A stretch of DNA of 64,000 nt from an uncultured Piscirickettsiaceae bacterium (GTDB taxonomy: Bacteria > Pseudomonadota > Gammaproteobacteria > Methylococcales > Cycloclasticaceae): the NCBI GenBank assembly GCA_913061075.1, contig CAJXSK010000002.1:274968-338967 (forward strand). The letters are read 5' to 3'. The notes beneath the pieces were generated by a model. It did not search any database. It saw only the letters and a list, made by a program, of their open reading frames with translations, and was not told where the DNA came from. Positions 45,643 to 55,341 of this stretch are shown here, one piece after another. Position 1 is the stretch's first letter; each line of letters starts with the position of its first letter. Position numbers and translations under genes: made by a program.

Positions 45643-47868
45643 ATGAATTCAAAGATAATTTACACATTAACAGATGAAGCACCATTATTAGCAACGTGTT
45701 CGTTATTGCCGGTGATAAAAACGTTTGCAGCAGCTGCAAATATTGATGTTGAATTAAAAGATATCTCATTAGCAACGCGAATCTTAGCAGCCTTTTCTGA
45801 TGTGTTACCTGAGAGCCAGCGTGTTGAAGACGCGTTAACTGAATTGGGTAAATTAACCCAAAAACCTGATACTAATATAATTAAATTACCGAATATCAGT
45901 GCCTCTATTCCTCAATTAAAAGATGCTATAGAAGAGTTACAAGGAAAAGGTTATGCCATTCCTGATTTTTCTGATGATCCCCAAACTGCTCAAGAAAAAG
46001 AAACAGCCGCTCGCTATTCAAAGACGTTAGGGAGTGCCGTCAATCCAGTATTGAGGGAAGGAAATTCAGACCGTAGAGCACCACCCGCTGTTAAAGAGTA
46101 TGCTCGAAACAACCCTCACTCAATGGGAAAGTGGAGCCAAGCATCTCGTACTCATGTATCACATATGCACGGCGGTGATTTTTATGCGGGAGAGAAGAGC
46201 CTTACGCTTGATAAAGCATGCAAGGTAAAGATTGAGTTTGTCGCTGAAGATGGTGCTGTCACCGTGCTTAAAGAGAACATACCTTTGCAAGAAGGTGAAA
46301 TCATAGACAGTATGTTTATGAGTAAGAAAGCGTTATGTGAGTTTTTAGAGGCAGAAATGACGGATGCCAAAGAAACAGGTGTCATGTTCTCATTCCATGT
46401 AAAAGCAACAATGATGAAAGTTTCTCACCCCATTGTTTTTGGGCACGCTGTAAAAATTTATTACAAGGACATGTTTGAAAAGCACGGCGAATTGTTCGAT
46501 AAACTTGGCGTTAACGTTAACGATGGTTTAAGCAGTGTTTATGATCATATTGAGACGCTTCCAGAGTCTATTAGAGAAGAGATTTTAGCGGATATGCACG
46601 CCTGTTACGAAAGTCGACCAGAATTGGCAATGGTTGATTCAGCTAAAGGCATCTCAAATTTACATACGCCGAATGAGGTTATCGTTGACGCATCAATGCC
46701 GGCGATGATTAGAGCTGGCGGCAAAATGTGGGGGCCAGATGGTAAGTTAAAAGATACTAAAGCGGTTATGCCAGAAAGTACGTTTGCACGTATCTATCAA
46801 GAAATAATTAACTTTTGTAAAACACACGGTGCGTTTGACCCAACGACAATGGGCAGTGTGCCAAATGTCGGATTGATGGCGCAAAAAGCAGAAGAGTACG
46901 GCTCTCATGATAAAACCTTTGAAGTTCAGGGTGACGGGAATATCCGCATTGTTGATGAGGAAGGTACAACATTGTTAGAAATGGATGTTGAAGAAGGCGA
47001 TATTTGGCGTATGTGCCTAGTTAAGGATGCGCCAATTCAAGATTGGGTAAAATTAGCTGTGAATCGAGCACGTTTGTCTGGTGTACCAGCCGTATTTTGG
47101 TTAGACGATTACCGGCCTCATGAAAAGGAACTTATTAAAAAGGTTGAGCATTATCTTAAAGACCATGATTTGACAGGGCTAGATATTCAAATTATGTCGC
47201 AAACTAGAGCAATGCGATATACGTTGGAAAGGATTTTGCGTGGTAGTGATACGATTTCTGTAACAGGTAATATTTTACGAGACTATTTAACGGATTTATT
47301 TCCAATATTAGAGTTAGGAACCAGCGCTAAAATGCTATCCATTGTGCCACTAATGGCAGGCGGTGGTTTATTTGAAACGGGTGCCGGTGGTTCAGCGCCT
47401 AAGCACGTTAAACAGTTGATAGAGGAAAATCATTTACGTTGGGATTCTTTAGGTGAATTTCTTGCGTTAGGCGCGTCACTTGAGCATTTAGGTATTAATC
47501 AGAATAACTCAAAAGCTTTGGTATTATCTAAAACATTAGATAAAGCCACGGGTGACTTGTTGAATAATGGCAAATCGCCTTCTCGTAAAACAGGCGAGTT
47601 AGATAACCGTGGTAGTCATTTTTATTTGGCCTTGTATTGGGCCAATGCATTGGCTGAGCAAACTGACGATATGGAGCTTCAAGCATACTTTTTACCGTTA
47701 GCAAAGGCATTGTCTGATAATGAGGCTGCCATTGTTGATGATTTGACAACAGACCAGTGGCATGGCGTTGATATTGGTGGTTACTATAAAGCTGATAAAG
47801 ACAAGACTGTTGATGTTATGCGGCCTTCGAAGGCGTTCAACGAGGCACTTAAAACCAAGTTAGGTTAG
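45643..47868 (+). CDS. icd: NADP-dependent isocitrate dehydrogenase, monomeric type
   Basis: Oxidative decarboxylation of isocitrate to 2-oxoglutarate with NADP in the citric acid cycle. The 741 residues match the monomeric IDH-II class, which is unrelated in length to the 416-residue dimeric enzyme. Blocks include [20 protein letters not shown], the substrate-site [30 protein letters not shown] [29 protein letters not shown] and the NADP-site [18 protein letters not shown] segment. GGA lies about 10 bases before the ATG. It is a single gene between the tRNAs and a bidirectional terminator. Confidence 0.97.
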   Translation: MNSKIIYTLTDEAPLLATCSLLPVIKTFAAAANIDVELKDISLATRILAAFSDVLPESQRVEDALTELGKLTQKPDTNIIKLPNISASIPQLKDAIEELQGKGYAIPDFSDDPQTAQEKETAARYSKTLGSAVNPVLREGNSDRRAPPAVKEYARNNPHSMGKWSQASRTHVSHMHGGDFYAGEKSLTLDKACKVKIEFVAEDGAVTVLKENIPLQEGEIIDSMFMSKKALCEFLEAEMTDAKETGVMFSFHVKATMMKVSHPIVFGHAVKIYYKDMFEKHGELFDKLGVNVNDGLSSVYDHIETLPESIREEILADMHACYESRPELAMVDSAKGISNLHTPNEVIVDASMPAMIRAGGKMWGPDGKLKDTKAVMPESTFARIYQEIINFCKTHGAFDPTTMGSVPNVGLMAQKAEEYGSHDKTFEVQGDGNIRIVDEEGTTLLEMDVEEGDIWRMCLVKDAPIQDWVKLAVNRARLSGVPAVFWLDDYRPHEKELIKKVEHYLKDHDLTGLDIQIMSQTRAMRYTLERILRGSDTISVTGNILRDYLTDLFPILELGTSAKMLSIVPLMAGGGLFETGAGGSAPKHVKQLIEENHLRWDSLGEFLALGASLEHLGINQNNSKALVLSKTLDKATGDLLNNGKSPSRKTGELDNRGSHFYLALYWANALAEQTDDMELQAYFLPLAKALSDNEAAIVDDLTTDQWHGVDIGGYYKADKDKTVDVMRPSKAFNEALKTKLG

Positions 47869-47883
47869 CATTTTTTAGAATAC

Positions 47884-47925
47884 AAAAAGCCCTCAGATGA
47901 ATAGATTGGTCTGAGGGCTTTTTTT
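47884..47925. terminator. bidirectional terminator between icd and the DUF1329 gene
   Basis: AAAAAGCCCTCAGA and TCTGAGGGCTTTTTTT form a 14-pair stem around a 14-base loop. A run on the left and T run on the right serve the two convergent genes. Confidence 0.9.
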
Positions 47926-47937
47926 AATGGGTGTTGC

Positions 47938-49170
47938 TTATTTCCCTTTTGATCGTAACGATTGAATAGTAAAGTCTTTTCTCTTTACTTGTGGTGAGTT
48001 AATGACTGTTTTCATTCTTAGGGTTGTGCAGTGATTTGCTTGTACATCAACCATGGATATTAGTGTGGGTATGGCAACGCCAGAGTCTTTGTTCTGGACT
48101 AGGTGAAAGTCGGGATGTGAAAATGCACCTATCGCTATTCGCCAAATCTTGTCATTCCTATCGTAGTAGCGCCCTGCTATGGGGATAAACGTTTCGGCAT
48201 CTATATAGTAAATCCGTTTTGATAAAGGATGAGAGTCAGAAGTAGGTTTAGCTTCAACCATGTACGTTGTACGCATTTGCCAAGGAACACTGGGGAAACA
48301 ATTTCCTTGACCTTCAAAGTCACCAAATTGATACTCATCGTTGCCTTGTTGAGGGTAGATTGCATTATGTTTGTAAAAAGGTGTTAATAGTTCTTTAGTA
48401 CCTAAATAGCGCCATGCCATGTCATTAATTCGCCCGTTATAGCCGAGGAAATCTTCAATCATTATGTCGCTTCCAAGAAAGGCATCGGTGGTTTGTCCTG
48501 CTGGTAAACGGCGAACACGCCGTTGTACAGATAGGTAAAGCCATGTTTTTTCACGGGCGCTATCATCTTCAAGGCGATGAACTAATAATTGTGTGTTTTT
48601 TAAATCAAAGGGTTCTTTGGCGTACAGATAGATCCCATTAAAAATGCCGGCTGGGTTCTTAGGTAAATCAGGCGTTGGCTGAATAGTGGTTCTATATTTG
48701 TAACGGAGCGTTTTACCAACAAATGAGATGCTGCGTTCGATTTTACCGTCAACCATGCTTTTATAATCCCAAATAAAGGGGTCTACGATGGACGTATCGC
48801 CTCCATAGGCATAGCGCATGTTCCAAGCTATTTTTAGCCCCGCATTTTGATCATTAGAATCGGGTGGCTCAGTAAAAGGAGTGCCGCCGTGGTAGTTTTT
48901 GAGTTGCTTGTTGTCAGGGTTTATTTGTGTTGTGCCACGGTGTTTGTCAGTCTGTTGAGCGAATACTGAGTTTTGAGGGATATCAAACTGAGGACCAACA
49001 GTGACGGAAAGAGCGCCTTGTTTAATTAGGGCCTGTATTGGTTCATCTAAAACGTGCGAAAATTGATTTACGTTGTTAGCGCTGATAATAGTGTCAGTTG
49101 CTGGGGCTTCATTGGCAATAACATTAGAGGTTGCTAAAATGAAACCGAGAGCAGTTAAATAAGCTTTCAT
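47938..49170 (-). CDS. DUF1329 family exported protein
   Basis: Conserved secreted protein of unknown function, 410 residues. It has a signal peptide (1-19, ending in NVIA) and then the DUF1329 region, an outer-membrane-lipoprotein-sorting-like beta fold. Recognisable blocks are NYHGGTPFTEPP, SVQRRVRRLP, DAFLGSDIMIEDFLGYNGRI and a C-terminal RIYYIDAETFIPIAGRYYDRNDKIWR. Family members occur beside RND transporters or hydrocarbon-degradation genes; no such partner is adjacent here. Confidence 0.85.
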   Translation of the reverse strand: MKAYLTALGFILATSNVIANEAPATDTIISANNVNQFSHVLDEPIQALIKQGALSVTVGPQFDIPQNSVFAQQTDKHRGTTQINPDNKQLKNYHGGTPFTEPPDSNDQNAGLKIAWNMRYAYGGDTSIVDPFIWDYKSMVDGKIERSISFVGKTLRYKYRTTIQPTPDLPKNPAGIFNGIYLYAKEPFDLKNTQLLVHRLEDDSAREKTWLYLSVQRRVRRLPAGQTTDAFLGSDIMIEDFLGYNGRINDMAWRYLGTKELLTPFYKHNAIYPQQGNDEYQFGDFEGQGNCFPSVPWQMRTTYMVEAKPTSDSHPLSKRIYYIDAETFIPIAGRYYDRNDKIWRIAIGAFSHPDFHLVQNKDSGVAIPTLISMVDVQANHCTTLRMKTVINSPQVKRKDFTIQSLRSKGK

Positions 49171-49257
49171 GGAAGAGCTGTCTCTACTTTAAAAAGCTTA
49201 TAATACTGTAGCTTGGTAGTCGTGTATAGCGGTTAAGCGTGTATAGGTTGTTTTGGA

Positions 49258-49716
49258 TTATGTCAGTGCAGCTGTTTTTGCAAACATTAATAGTTGCCGG
49301 TAGTCTTTTCCATTATCTGGAAATTTAGCAATACCAATTTTGGCATTGAGTTTAATAAGAGCACCATCTGCTAGTTGGATTGGTTTGGCTAATTCATCTT
49401 TAAGCTTTTCAACTAAAAATTTAATGTGTTCATGGCTTGTCTCGATTGAAAGGTTGGCAAACTCCATGTTTTCAATGTGAGCGTAAATATCCGATTCTCG
49501 GGCTTTAGATAATAAACGTGCACTGATGGCATTAAGTGCTAAATCATTTTGTTTATCATTAATATGGCTGACGAGCTTATCAAATGAAATGTAGAGCAAA
49601 GCGGCTGTCGCACCAGCTCGTGAACTAAACGCTAACAGGTGTTCTGTTTGCTCCTCAAACTCAGCGGCATTGGGTAAGCTAGAAACATTAATAGTGGCTT
49701 TCTCGTCAGGAATCAT
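49258..49716 (-). CDS. degenerate GGDEF-domain protein
   Basis: The protein of 152 residues resembles the second half of a diguanylate cyclase domain. The catalytic GGDEF loop is replaced by IENMEF (about residues 81-86), while the closing pattern IGIAKFPDNGKDYRQLLMFAKTAA is typical of the fold. Cyclase activity is therefore not expected; a binding or scaffolding role or decay is possible. There is no sensory domain. The start is uncertain: ATG 49716 gives the domain-only form, while a GTG at 49791 adds 25 unremarkable residues. It is divergent from regB. Confidence 0.6.
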   Translation of the reverse strand: MIPDEKATINVSSLPNAAEFEEQTEHLLAFSSRAGATAALLYISFDKLVSHINDKQNDLALNAISARLLSKARESDIYAHIENMEFANLSIETSHEHIKFLVEKLKDELAKPIQLADGALIKLNAKIGIAKFPDNGKDYRQLLMFAKTAALT

Positions 49717-49896
49717 AGGCGTGAATAAACAGTGATGAATTTGTATACTTAAATATGGCACAAAAATATTTTTTTGCTTTGCTATTAGCACTATTTATTA
49801 AGTTTAATGTGTGACTAGACTGCGACATATTGTCGCAAGGTATCGTTGTTCTTTGCGGTTACTGTTAAAGTACTATTTTTTTATTAAACGTTATTG

Positions 49897-51186
49897 ATGA
49901 GCCGATTCATACCAAGAACATCTAAATCTGCACCTCAAGAAAATTTCAAAAGCTTGCTCCTTTTACGGGTATTTGGAATGCTAGGGCAGTTGGTGGCGAT
50001 TTTGTTAGCGGTTCATCACATCCAGTTGTCTCTTCCAATAGAACCATTGTTGGCCTTATTACTCGTCAATGCTATATGGTCAGCTGCGTCTTACGTTTTG
50101 TTTCAGCGTCAAGAAAAGGTGTCAGAAAATGGCTTTTTTATTCAATTGGTCTTTGATGTATTGATGTTAACTGCCTTGCTGTATTTTACTGGTGGGGCAA
50201 CGAACCCTTTCGCTTGGCTTCTTTTAGTACCACACACAATAGCATCAACCATTTTATCTAAACGTTATGCGTGGTTGATGGCCGTTATTGCATCATTGGC
50301 TTATACAGTTATTGTCTATTTTTATGTGCCCTTGATGCATATGGATCACCCGATGGAAATGGGCATGGGAGGGCACTTTGAAGAGCATATTATTGGGATG
50401 TGGTTAGGGTTTGTTTTGTCTGCTTTTTTGATGGCGTATTTTGTGGCGGGAATGGCTGATGCACTTCGTAAACGAAATCAAGTATTGAATGAATTGAAAG
50501 AAAAAATGTACCGCGATGAGCGACTGGTGGCGCTTGGCACCTTAGCGACAGGCGCAGCACACGAATTAGGCACACCATTAGGGACAATGGATATCATTGC
50601 GCATGAGCTAGAGTTGCAATTTAAAACAGCAGAGCAAAAACCAATTAAAGATAAACTGGTGCTGATTCAAAAGCAGATTAAACGCTGCAAAGAGTCACTC
50701 GCAAATATCACAGAAACAGCCACGCATGAGCGCCTAGATGCAGGTCAAATTATTGATGTCGATGACTATATAAAAGAGCTGGTGATGCAGTGGCAAGTTT
50801 CGCATGCTTCTGAGGGCTTTCAGCAACAATGGAACGGGAAAGGTGTCGTACCCAAAATAGTGTCTGACGTGTCATTATCGCATGCAATTATCAATATTTT
50901 GGATAACGCTGCGCAAGCATCTAACGAGCAGATAATGCTTATGGTCAATTGGGATAATCAATATCTTCATATGATTGTAAGAGATGATGGCCCGGGCATG
51001 AGCGGTGAGTTGCTTGAAAAATTAGGTGTGAGCGTGCAACTATCAACCCAAGCAGGGTTAGGGTTAGGAGCTTATATTGCTAAGGCTTCTATTGAGAGAT
51101 TAGGTGGCGATATCGAGTGGAAAAATAATAAAGAACAAGGTTTAGATGTGTTGATAAGAGTACCAATTTATGAGGAACATATTTAA
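49897..51186 (+). CDS. regB: redox sensor histidine kinase RegB/PrrB/RoxS-like
   Basis: Membrane kinase that senses respiratory redox state and phosphorylates RegA. The 429-residue product has six N-terminal membrane helices. The ubiquinone-site motif GGATNPF lies at 99-105, and the H-box GTLATGAAHELGTPLGTM has His222. The redox-box cysteine is Cys264 (IKRCKESL), matching the regulatory cysteine of RegB. Then come the N-box NILDNAAQAS and G-boxes DDGPGM and GLGLGAYIA. ATG 49897 is preferred to the preceding TTG. The last base of its stop is the first base of regA, so they are translationally coupled. Confidence 0.9.
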   Translation: MSRFIPRTSKSAPQENFKSLLLLRVFGMLGQLVAILLAVHHIQLSLPIEPLLALLLVNAIWSAASYVLFQRQEKVSENGFFIQLVFDVLMLTALLYFTGGATNPFAWLLLVPHTIASTILSKRYAWLMAVIASLAYTVIVYFYVPLMHMDHPMEMGMGGHFEEHIIGMWLGFVLSAFLMAYFVAGMADALRKRNQVLNELKEKMYRDERLVALGTLATGAAHELGTPLGTMDIIAHELELQFKTAEQKPIKDKLVLIQKQIKRCKESLANITETATHERLDAGQIIDVDDYIKELVMQWQVSHASEGFQQQWNGKGVVPKIVSDVSLSHAIINILDNAAQASNEQIMLMVNWDNQYLHMIVRDDGPGMSGELLEKLGVSVQLSTQAGLGLGAYIAKASIERLGGDIEWKNNKEQGLDVLIRVPIYEEHI

Positions 51187-51731
51187 TGGCTGAGCCTTTT
51201 GATAAAGTAAGGTTATTAATTGTTGATGATGATGAAACGTATAGTGATGTTCTGAAAGGTGCATTTATACAAAGAGGGTTTGATGTAGAGGCTGCCCACG
51301 ATATTGAACAAGCTACATCGTTGATAATTTCATTCCAGCCAGAAATGGCCGTAGTGGATTTGAGGTTAGAGCAAGAGTCAGGGCTACATATTATCAAGCA
51401 GTTAAAAGAGAGTGATGAAAACACTAAAGTTGTGATGTTAACTGGGTATGCTAGCATTGCTACGGCGGTGGAAGCGGTGAAGTTGGGTGCTATTCAATAT
51501 ATAACTAAACCCGCTAACGTTGATGAGATATTAACTGCTTTTACTCAACACGACCCTAATGTTGATTTGCAGCCGGCCGAGCATCCTTTATCAGTTAAAA
51601 GAATACAGTGGGAACATATGCAAAAGGTCTTGTTAGAATGTGATGGCAATATATCGGAAACAGCAAGGCAACTAAAAATGCACCGCCGTACCTTACAGCG
51701 GATGTTGGCGAAAAGGCCGGTTAGGGAATAA
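51186..51731 (+). CDS. regA: response regulator RegA/PrrA/ActR-like
   Basis: Partner of RegB. The 181 residues comprise a receiver domain (1-120) with acidic pocket DDD near 14-16, phospho-acceptor Asp58 and Lys108, then a short linker and a Fis-type helix-turn-helix (ISETARQLKMHRRTLQRMLAKRP). The receiver block LTGYASIATAVEAVKLGA and the DNA-binding helix are the diagnostic RegA segments. In related bacteria it controls respiration, carbon assimilation and other redox-linked genes; the targets here are not visible. Confidence 0.92.
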   Translation: MAEPFDKVRLLIVDDDETYSDVLKGAFIQRGFDVEAAHDIEQATSLIISFQPEMAVVDLRLEQESGLHIIKQLKESDENTKVVMLTGYASIATAVEAVKLGAIQYITKPANVDEILTAFTQHDPNVDLQPAEHPLSVKRIQWEHMQKVLLECDGNISETARQLKMHRRTLQRMLAKRPVRE

Positions 51732-51785
51732 GGAACTTAATGCCAACGCTTGTAGGTGTTTAAAGCCCTCTTAACCAATTAGGTG

Positions 51786-52070
51786 TCATTTTACTGTTGT
51801 CCTTAGAGGCCTATCGAGCTGTTTTAATAGCATCGTACGGTCTTTAGGCAATACGCCCTTTAACGGCAATGCGTTAGATGCATGGTTGGACCTAAAAATA
51901 ACAGGTTTCACAGGTTCAATGAGTGAAATTAACAGTTTTTGTTCTTCCAATACTTCAAGGTCAGATTGTGGTTGGAAGTCTCTTCTTCGGCGATTAAATT
52001 TGTCAATATATTCATCGTGAATTTCTTCATCTAATGTTAATTGCAAGGTCGATAAATAATTTAAATTCAA
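51786..52070 (-). CDS. doubtful hypothetical ORF
   Basis: An open frame of 94 codons on the minus strand with no homologue I recognise. The reading has acidic and basic patches (LTLDEEIHDEYIDKFNRRRRD) and plausible codon use. It has only TTG or CTG near its start, no clear ribosome site, and an in-frame stop about 30 bases upstream. It lies between regA and the 4.5S RNA gene. Confidence 0.3.
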   Translation of the reverse strand: MNLNYLSTLQLTLDEEIHDEYIDKFNRRRRDFQPQSDLEVLEEQKLLISLIEPVKPVIFRSNHASNALPLKGVLPKDRTMLLKQLDRPLRTTVK

Positions 52071-52168
52071 CTGAAGCAGATAAAAATAGTGAAAACTTTA
52101 TTGTGCCTGCTTGATTGATAGAACACAATCATGGACAATCCACATCCTGAATGACACCAACGAATTAT

Positions 52169-52280
52169 GGTGACTCATGTCGGTCCCCTCGCAACGTGAA
52201 GCTGTGAACTCCGCCAGGCCCGGAAGGGAGCAACGGCAGCAGCGGAATCGTGTGCCGGGGTGTGGCTGGCGTGAGTTACC
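52169..52280 (+). ncRNA. ffs: 4.5S RNA of the signal recognition particle
   Basis: The conserved Ffh-binding domain IV is unmistakable: GGCCCGGAAGGGAGCA with its GGAA tetraloop, and symmetric internal loop bases on both sides. The ends GGTGACTCATG and CGTGAGTTACC pair to close the long hairpin. The length, about 112 bases, fits the bacterial short SRP RNA. It stands just upstream of dnaX. The exact ends are inferred from pairing. Confidence 0.95.
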
Positions 52281-52356
52281 ACCCATTTCTAAGCCTAGCG
52301 AAAGGCGTTAAAAAATTCGTACAAATCCATGTTGCTTTGATACCCTACCCATTGAT

Positions 52357-53988
52357 ATGAGCTACAAAGTATTCGCAAGAAAATGGCGCCCTTTAAATTT
52401 TGCCCAAGTTGTTGGGCAAGAGCATGTGGTACGTGCGCTGGTTAATGGTTTAGAACACGATCGTTTACATCACGCGTATCTTTTTACGGGCACACGCGGG
52501 GTGGGTAAAACCACTATAGCAAGGGTGTTGGCAAAGGCTTTTAATTGCCCTGATAAAATAGGCGCTGAACCTTGTTGCAAATGTAATACGTGTTTAGAAA
52601 TTGATCAGGGTCATTACCCTGATTTAATTGAAGTTGATGCGGCATCTAAAACAGGCGTTGATGACACACGTGATTTGCTTGAAAACGTTCAATACTCACC
52701 GGTTAGCGGCAAGTACAAAGTTTATCTAATTGACGAAGTTCACATGTTTTCAAAAAGCAGTTTTAATGCGTTATTGAAAACATTGGAAGAACCGCCTGAG
52801 CACGTTAAATTTTTATTGGCAACGACAGACCCTCAAAAACTCCCAGTCACTGTTTTATCACGTTGTTTACAGTTCAATTTAAAGCGCTTATACCCTGAGC
52901 AAATTGAAGGCCAATTTAAGCTGATCCTTGACAGTGAGGGTATCGAGTATGAATCGCAGGCGACAGAGCGTTTAGCGCACGTTGCAGACGGCAGTATGAG
53001 GGATGGGTTAAGTCTTTTGGATCAAGCCATTGTGCACGGTAATGGCTCGCTACAAGAAGCGGATGTATTAGACATGCTGGGCAGTGTGGCGCGCGAGCCC
53101 GTTATCGATTTGATGCGATCGTTAACGACTAAGCAAGGTGCTGACGTAATGCAGGCTATTGCTGTGTTAGATGAGTTTGCGCCTGATTATTCAGATGTAT
53201 TACAGGCACTGTTAACACTGTTACATAAGGTTGCAGTTCATCAAATTGTTGCAACCGAGGAATTGGATCCAGCGTTGCAAGATATATCTCGTGAGATCAC
53301 AAAAGAAGATATTCAGCTTTTTTATCAAATAGGCTTGCTTGGACAAAAAGACCTTTCATTGGCACCTAACCCTAAAATGGGCTTTGAAATGGTGATGTTA
53401 AGAATGATAACGTTTTCACCAGTACAAGCAGATCAATCAAGTGACGTGATTAAATCACCTGTCCACCTTGCCCCAGTGAAGCCTAACGTTGAAAAAAAAA
53501 TCAGCGCGCAACCGCCAAAAAGGCCAACACCTACGCTAACAATCCCTGAAAAAAAAACACTTAAAAACCTGACAGCAACGGAACAAGTTGAAGAAATAAA
53601 GACGGTAGATAAAGATGTTAAATGGCATGAATTGGTGCCAATATTAAATTTAGACCCAATGACGTTACAATTAGCGAACAATGCGACGCTAACGCAACTT
53701 GGTGATCATGATTGTGAATTATTGTTGGCTGATGGGCATGTGTCATTGAGTAAGAAGTCTGAAGAGGTATTACAAGATGCGCTATCAGACTATTACGGGC
53801 GAAAACTTAGACTGGTGTTAAGACAAGATGAAAGCAACGTTGTGACACCAAATGCGATTGTTAGTAATGAAAAAGCAGAACGTCAGCGCCAAGCTGAGGA
53901 AGAGATTAAAAATAATAAAACGGTCAACAAAATACTTGAGTTATTTGATGGAAAAATAATTGAAGGGTCAATTAAACCGATCGATTAA
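52357..53988 (+). CDS. dnaX: DNA polymerase III subunit gamma/tau
   Basis: Clamp-loader ATPase of replication. Its 543 residues start [20 protein letters not shown]. The Walker [10 protein letters not shown] (about 45-53), the zinc module [31 protein letters not shown] and the sensor SRCLQF follow. The C-terminal tau part is short and poorly conserved. Two runs of nine A (53492-53500 and 53549-53557) lie in the linker. A -1 slip at the first would stop after about 397 residues and yield a gamma-like form. ybaB and recR follow. Confidence 0.95.
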   Translation: MSYKVFARKWRPLNFAQVVGQEHVVRALVNGLEHDRLHHAYLFTGTRGVGKTTIARVLAKAFNCPDKIGAEPCCKCNTCLEIDQGHYPDLIEVDAASKTGVDDTRDLLENVQYSPVSGKYKVYLIDEVHMFSKSSFNALLKTLEEPPEHVKFLLATTDPQKLPVTVLSRCLQFNLKRLYPEQIEGQFKLILDSEGIEYESQATERLAHVADGSMRDGLSLLDQAIVHGNGSLQEADVLDMLGSVAREPVIDLMRSLTTKQGADVMQAIAVLDEFAPDYSDVLQALLTLLHKVAVHQIVATEELDPALQDISREITKEDIQLFYQIGLLGQKDLSLAPNPKMGFEMVMLRMITFSPVQADQSSDVIKSPVHLAPVKPNVEKKISAQPPKRPTPTLTIPEKKTLKNLTATEQVEEIKTVDKDVKWHELVPILNLDPMTLQLANNATLTQLGDHDCELLLADGHVSLSKKSEEVLQDALSDYYGRKLRLVLRQDESNVVTPNAIVSNEKAERQRQAEEEIKNNKTVNKILELFDGKIIEGSIKPID

Positions 53989-54026
53989 AACGGTTAACAA
54001 AGCACAATAAAGTACGGAGTAAAGAG

Positions 54027-54353
54027 ATGAAAAATCAACTAGGCGATTTAATGCAACAAGCGCAAAAAATGCAAGAGAAGATGCAAGAAGCGCAACAAAA
54101 GTTAGCGGATATAGAAGTACAAGGTGAGTCGGGTGGCGGTTTGGTTAAAATAACGTTAACGGGTAAACATCAAGCAAGAAGAATATCGATTGATGCTAGT
54201 TTATATGAAGAAAACGATAAGGAAATGTTGGAAGATCTTGTTGTTGCGGCGATAAATGATGCGGTTCAAAAAGTTGAAAGTAAAAACAAGGATAGTATGG
54301 CTGATATGACGGCTGGCATACCTCTCCCCCCAGGATTTAAGATGCCGTTCTAA
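54027..54353 (+). CDS. ybaB: nucleoid-associated protein, YbaB/EbfC family
   Basis: Small DNA-binding dimer with tweezer-like fold, 108 residues. The glutamine- and methionine-rich N-terminal helix ([19 protein letters not shown]) and the central [21 protein letters not shown] block are typical. The C-terminus ends [12 protein letters not shown] as in the family. It is between dnaX and recR, the conserved replication-repair trio. Confidence 0.95.
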   Translation: MKNQLGDLMQQAQKMQEKMQEAQQKLADIEVQGESGGGLVKITLTGKHQARRISIDASLYEENDKEMLEDLVVAAINDAVQKVESKNKDSMADMTAGIPLPPGFKMPF

Positions 54354-54361
54354 GTACGAAA

Positions 54362-54955
54362 ATGCAAGAGCCCGTACTGCAAAAACTAATGGATGCACTT
54401 CGCTGTTTGCCCGGCGTTGGCCCAAAGTCGTCACAACGGATGGCGTTTCATTTATTGGAACGTGATCGACAGGGCGCTTTTCATTTGGCTGAAAGTTTAG
54501 CTGAAGCGGTAGATAAAATTGGTCATTGCCTGATTTGCCAAACACTCAGTTCAAGTGATGAATGTGGGCTTTGTGCGGACGACAGGCGAGATAAACAGTT
54601 GTTGTGTGTTGTGGAAACCCCAGCGGATGTGATGGCGATTGAAGGCGCAACGTCATTTAAAGGTGTGTATTTTGTACTGAATGGCCGATTATCACCCCTT
54701 GATGGGCTGGGCCCAGCAGATATCGGGTTAGATAAATTGGCTAGTCGAGTGGAGCAAGGGTTGTTGAAGGAAATTATCTTAGCAACTAACCCAACGGTTG
54801 AGGGTGAAGCCACCGCACACTACATCGCCGAAATGGCCAAAAAACATAATGTTCGTGCCACTAGGATTGCCCATGGCGTTCCCTTAGGCGGTGAATTGGA
54901 ATATATCGATGGTGGTACGTTATCGCATGCGTTTAGCGGCCGTAGTGATGTTTAA
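54362..54955 (+). CDS. recR: recombination protein RecR
   Basis: Helps load RecA at gaps in the RecFOR pathway. The 197 residues begin with a helix-hairpin-helix ([21 protein letters not shown]). The zinc module [16 protein letters not shown] and a Toprim domain ([13 protein letters not shown]) follow, with a C-terminal Walker-like region [16 protein letters not shown]. It starts 8 bases after ybaB. Confidence 0.97.
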   Translation: MQEPVLQKLMDALRCLPGVGPKSSQRMAFHLLERDRQGAFHLAESLAEAVDKIGHCLICQTLSSSDECGLCADDRRDKQLLCVVETPADVMAIEGATSFKGVYFVLNGRLSPLDGLGPADIGLDKLASRVEQGLLKEIILATNPTVEGEATAHYIAEMAKKHNVRATRIAHGVPLGGELEYIDGGTLSHAFSGRSDV

Positions 54956-54970
54956 CTATAGGGAGTTAAT

Positions 54971-55315
54971 ATGAGTGATTGTTTGTTTTGTAAAATGGTG
55001 GCGGGGGATATAGCGCCTGATATTGTTTATGAAACAGAGAACATATTGGCATTTAGAGATATTAGCCCACGCGCACCTACCCATGTGTTGATTATCCCTA
55101 AAAAACACATTGCCACATTGGCTGATGTTGGTGAAGAAGATACGGTGCTGATGGGTGAAATTATGCAAGCTGCTAAAAAAGTAGCGGAGATGGAAGGCTT
55201 GGCTGATTCAGGGTATCGAACGGTTTTTAACTGCAAAAAAGATGCGGGTCAAGAGGTGTATCACATTCACCTGCATTTACTCGGTGGGCGAAGTTTAACC
55301 TGGCCTCCAGGTTAG
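54971..55315 (+). CDS. hinT: HIT-family purine nucleoside phosphoramidase-like protein
   Basis: Hydrolyses adenosine phosphoramidates or aminoacyl-AMP in the cytoplasm. The 114 residues include CLFCKMVAGDIAPDIVYE, DISPRAPTHVLIIPKKHI and the catalytic histidine triad HIHLHLLGG near the end. AGGGAG lies 7 bases upstream of ATG 54971. Its stop overlaps a terminator hairpin. Confidence 0.93.
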   Translation: MSDCLFCKMVAGDIAPDIVYETENILAFRDISPRAPTHVLIIPKKHIATLADVGEEDTVLMGEIMQAAKKVAEMEGLADSGYRTVFNCKKDAGQEVYHIHLHLLGGRSLTWPPG

Positions 55316-55323
55316 GTTTTTTT
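55297..55323 (+). terminator. terminator overlapping the hinT stop
   Basis: AACCTGG and CCAGGTT form a seven-pair stem with a three-base loop, followed by AGG and seven T. It ends the dnaX-ybaB-recR-hinT unit, facing the convergent rsgA. Confidence 0.75.
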
Positions 55324-55341
55324 ATTACGTTAAAACTGTTT

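Noticed and set aside
52098..52286. Minus-strand frame over the SRP RNA
   Set aside because: It is explained by the reverse complement of the 4.5S RNA gene.
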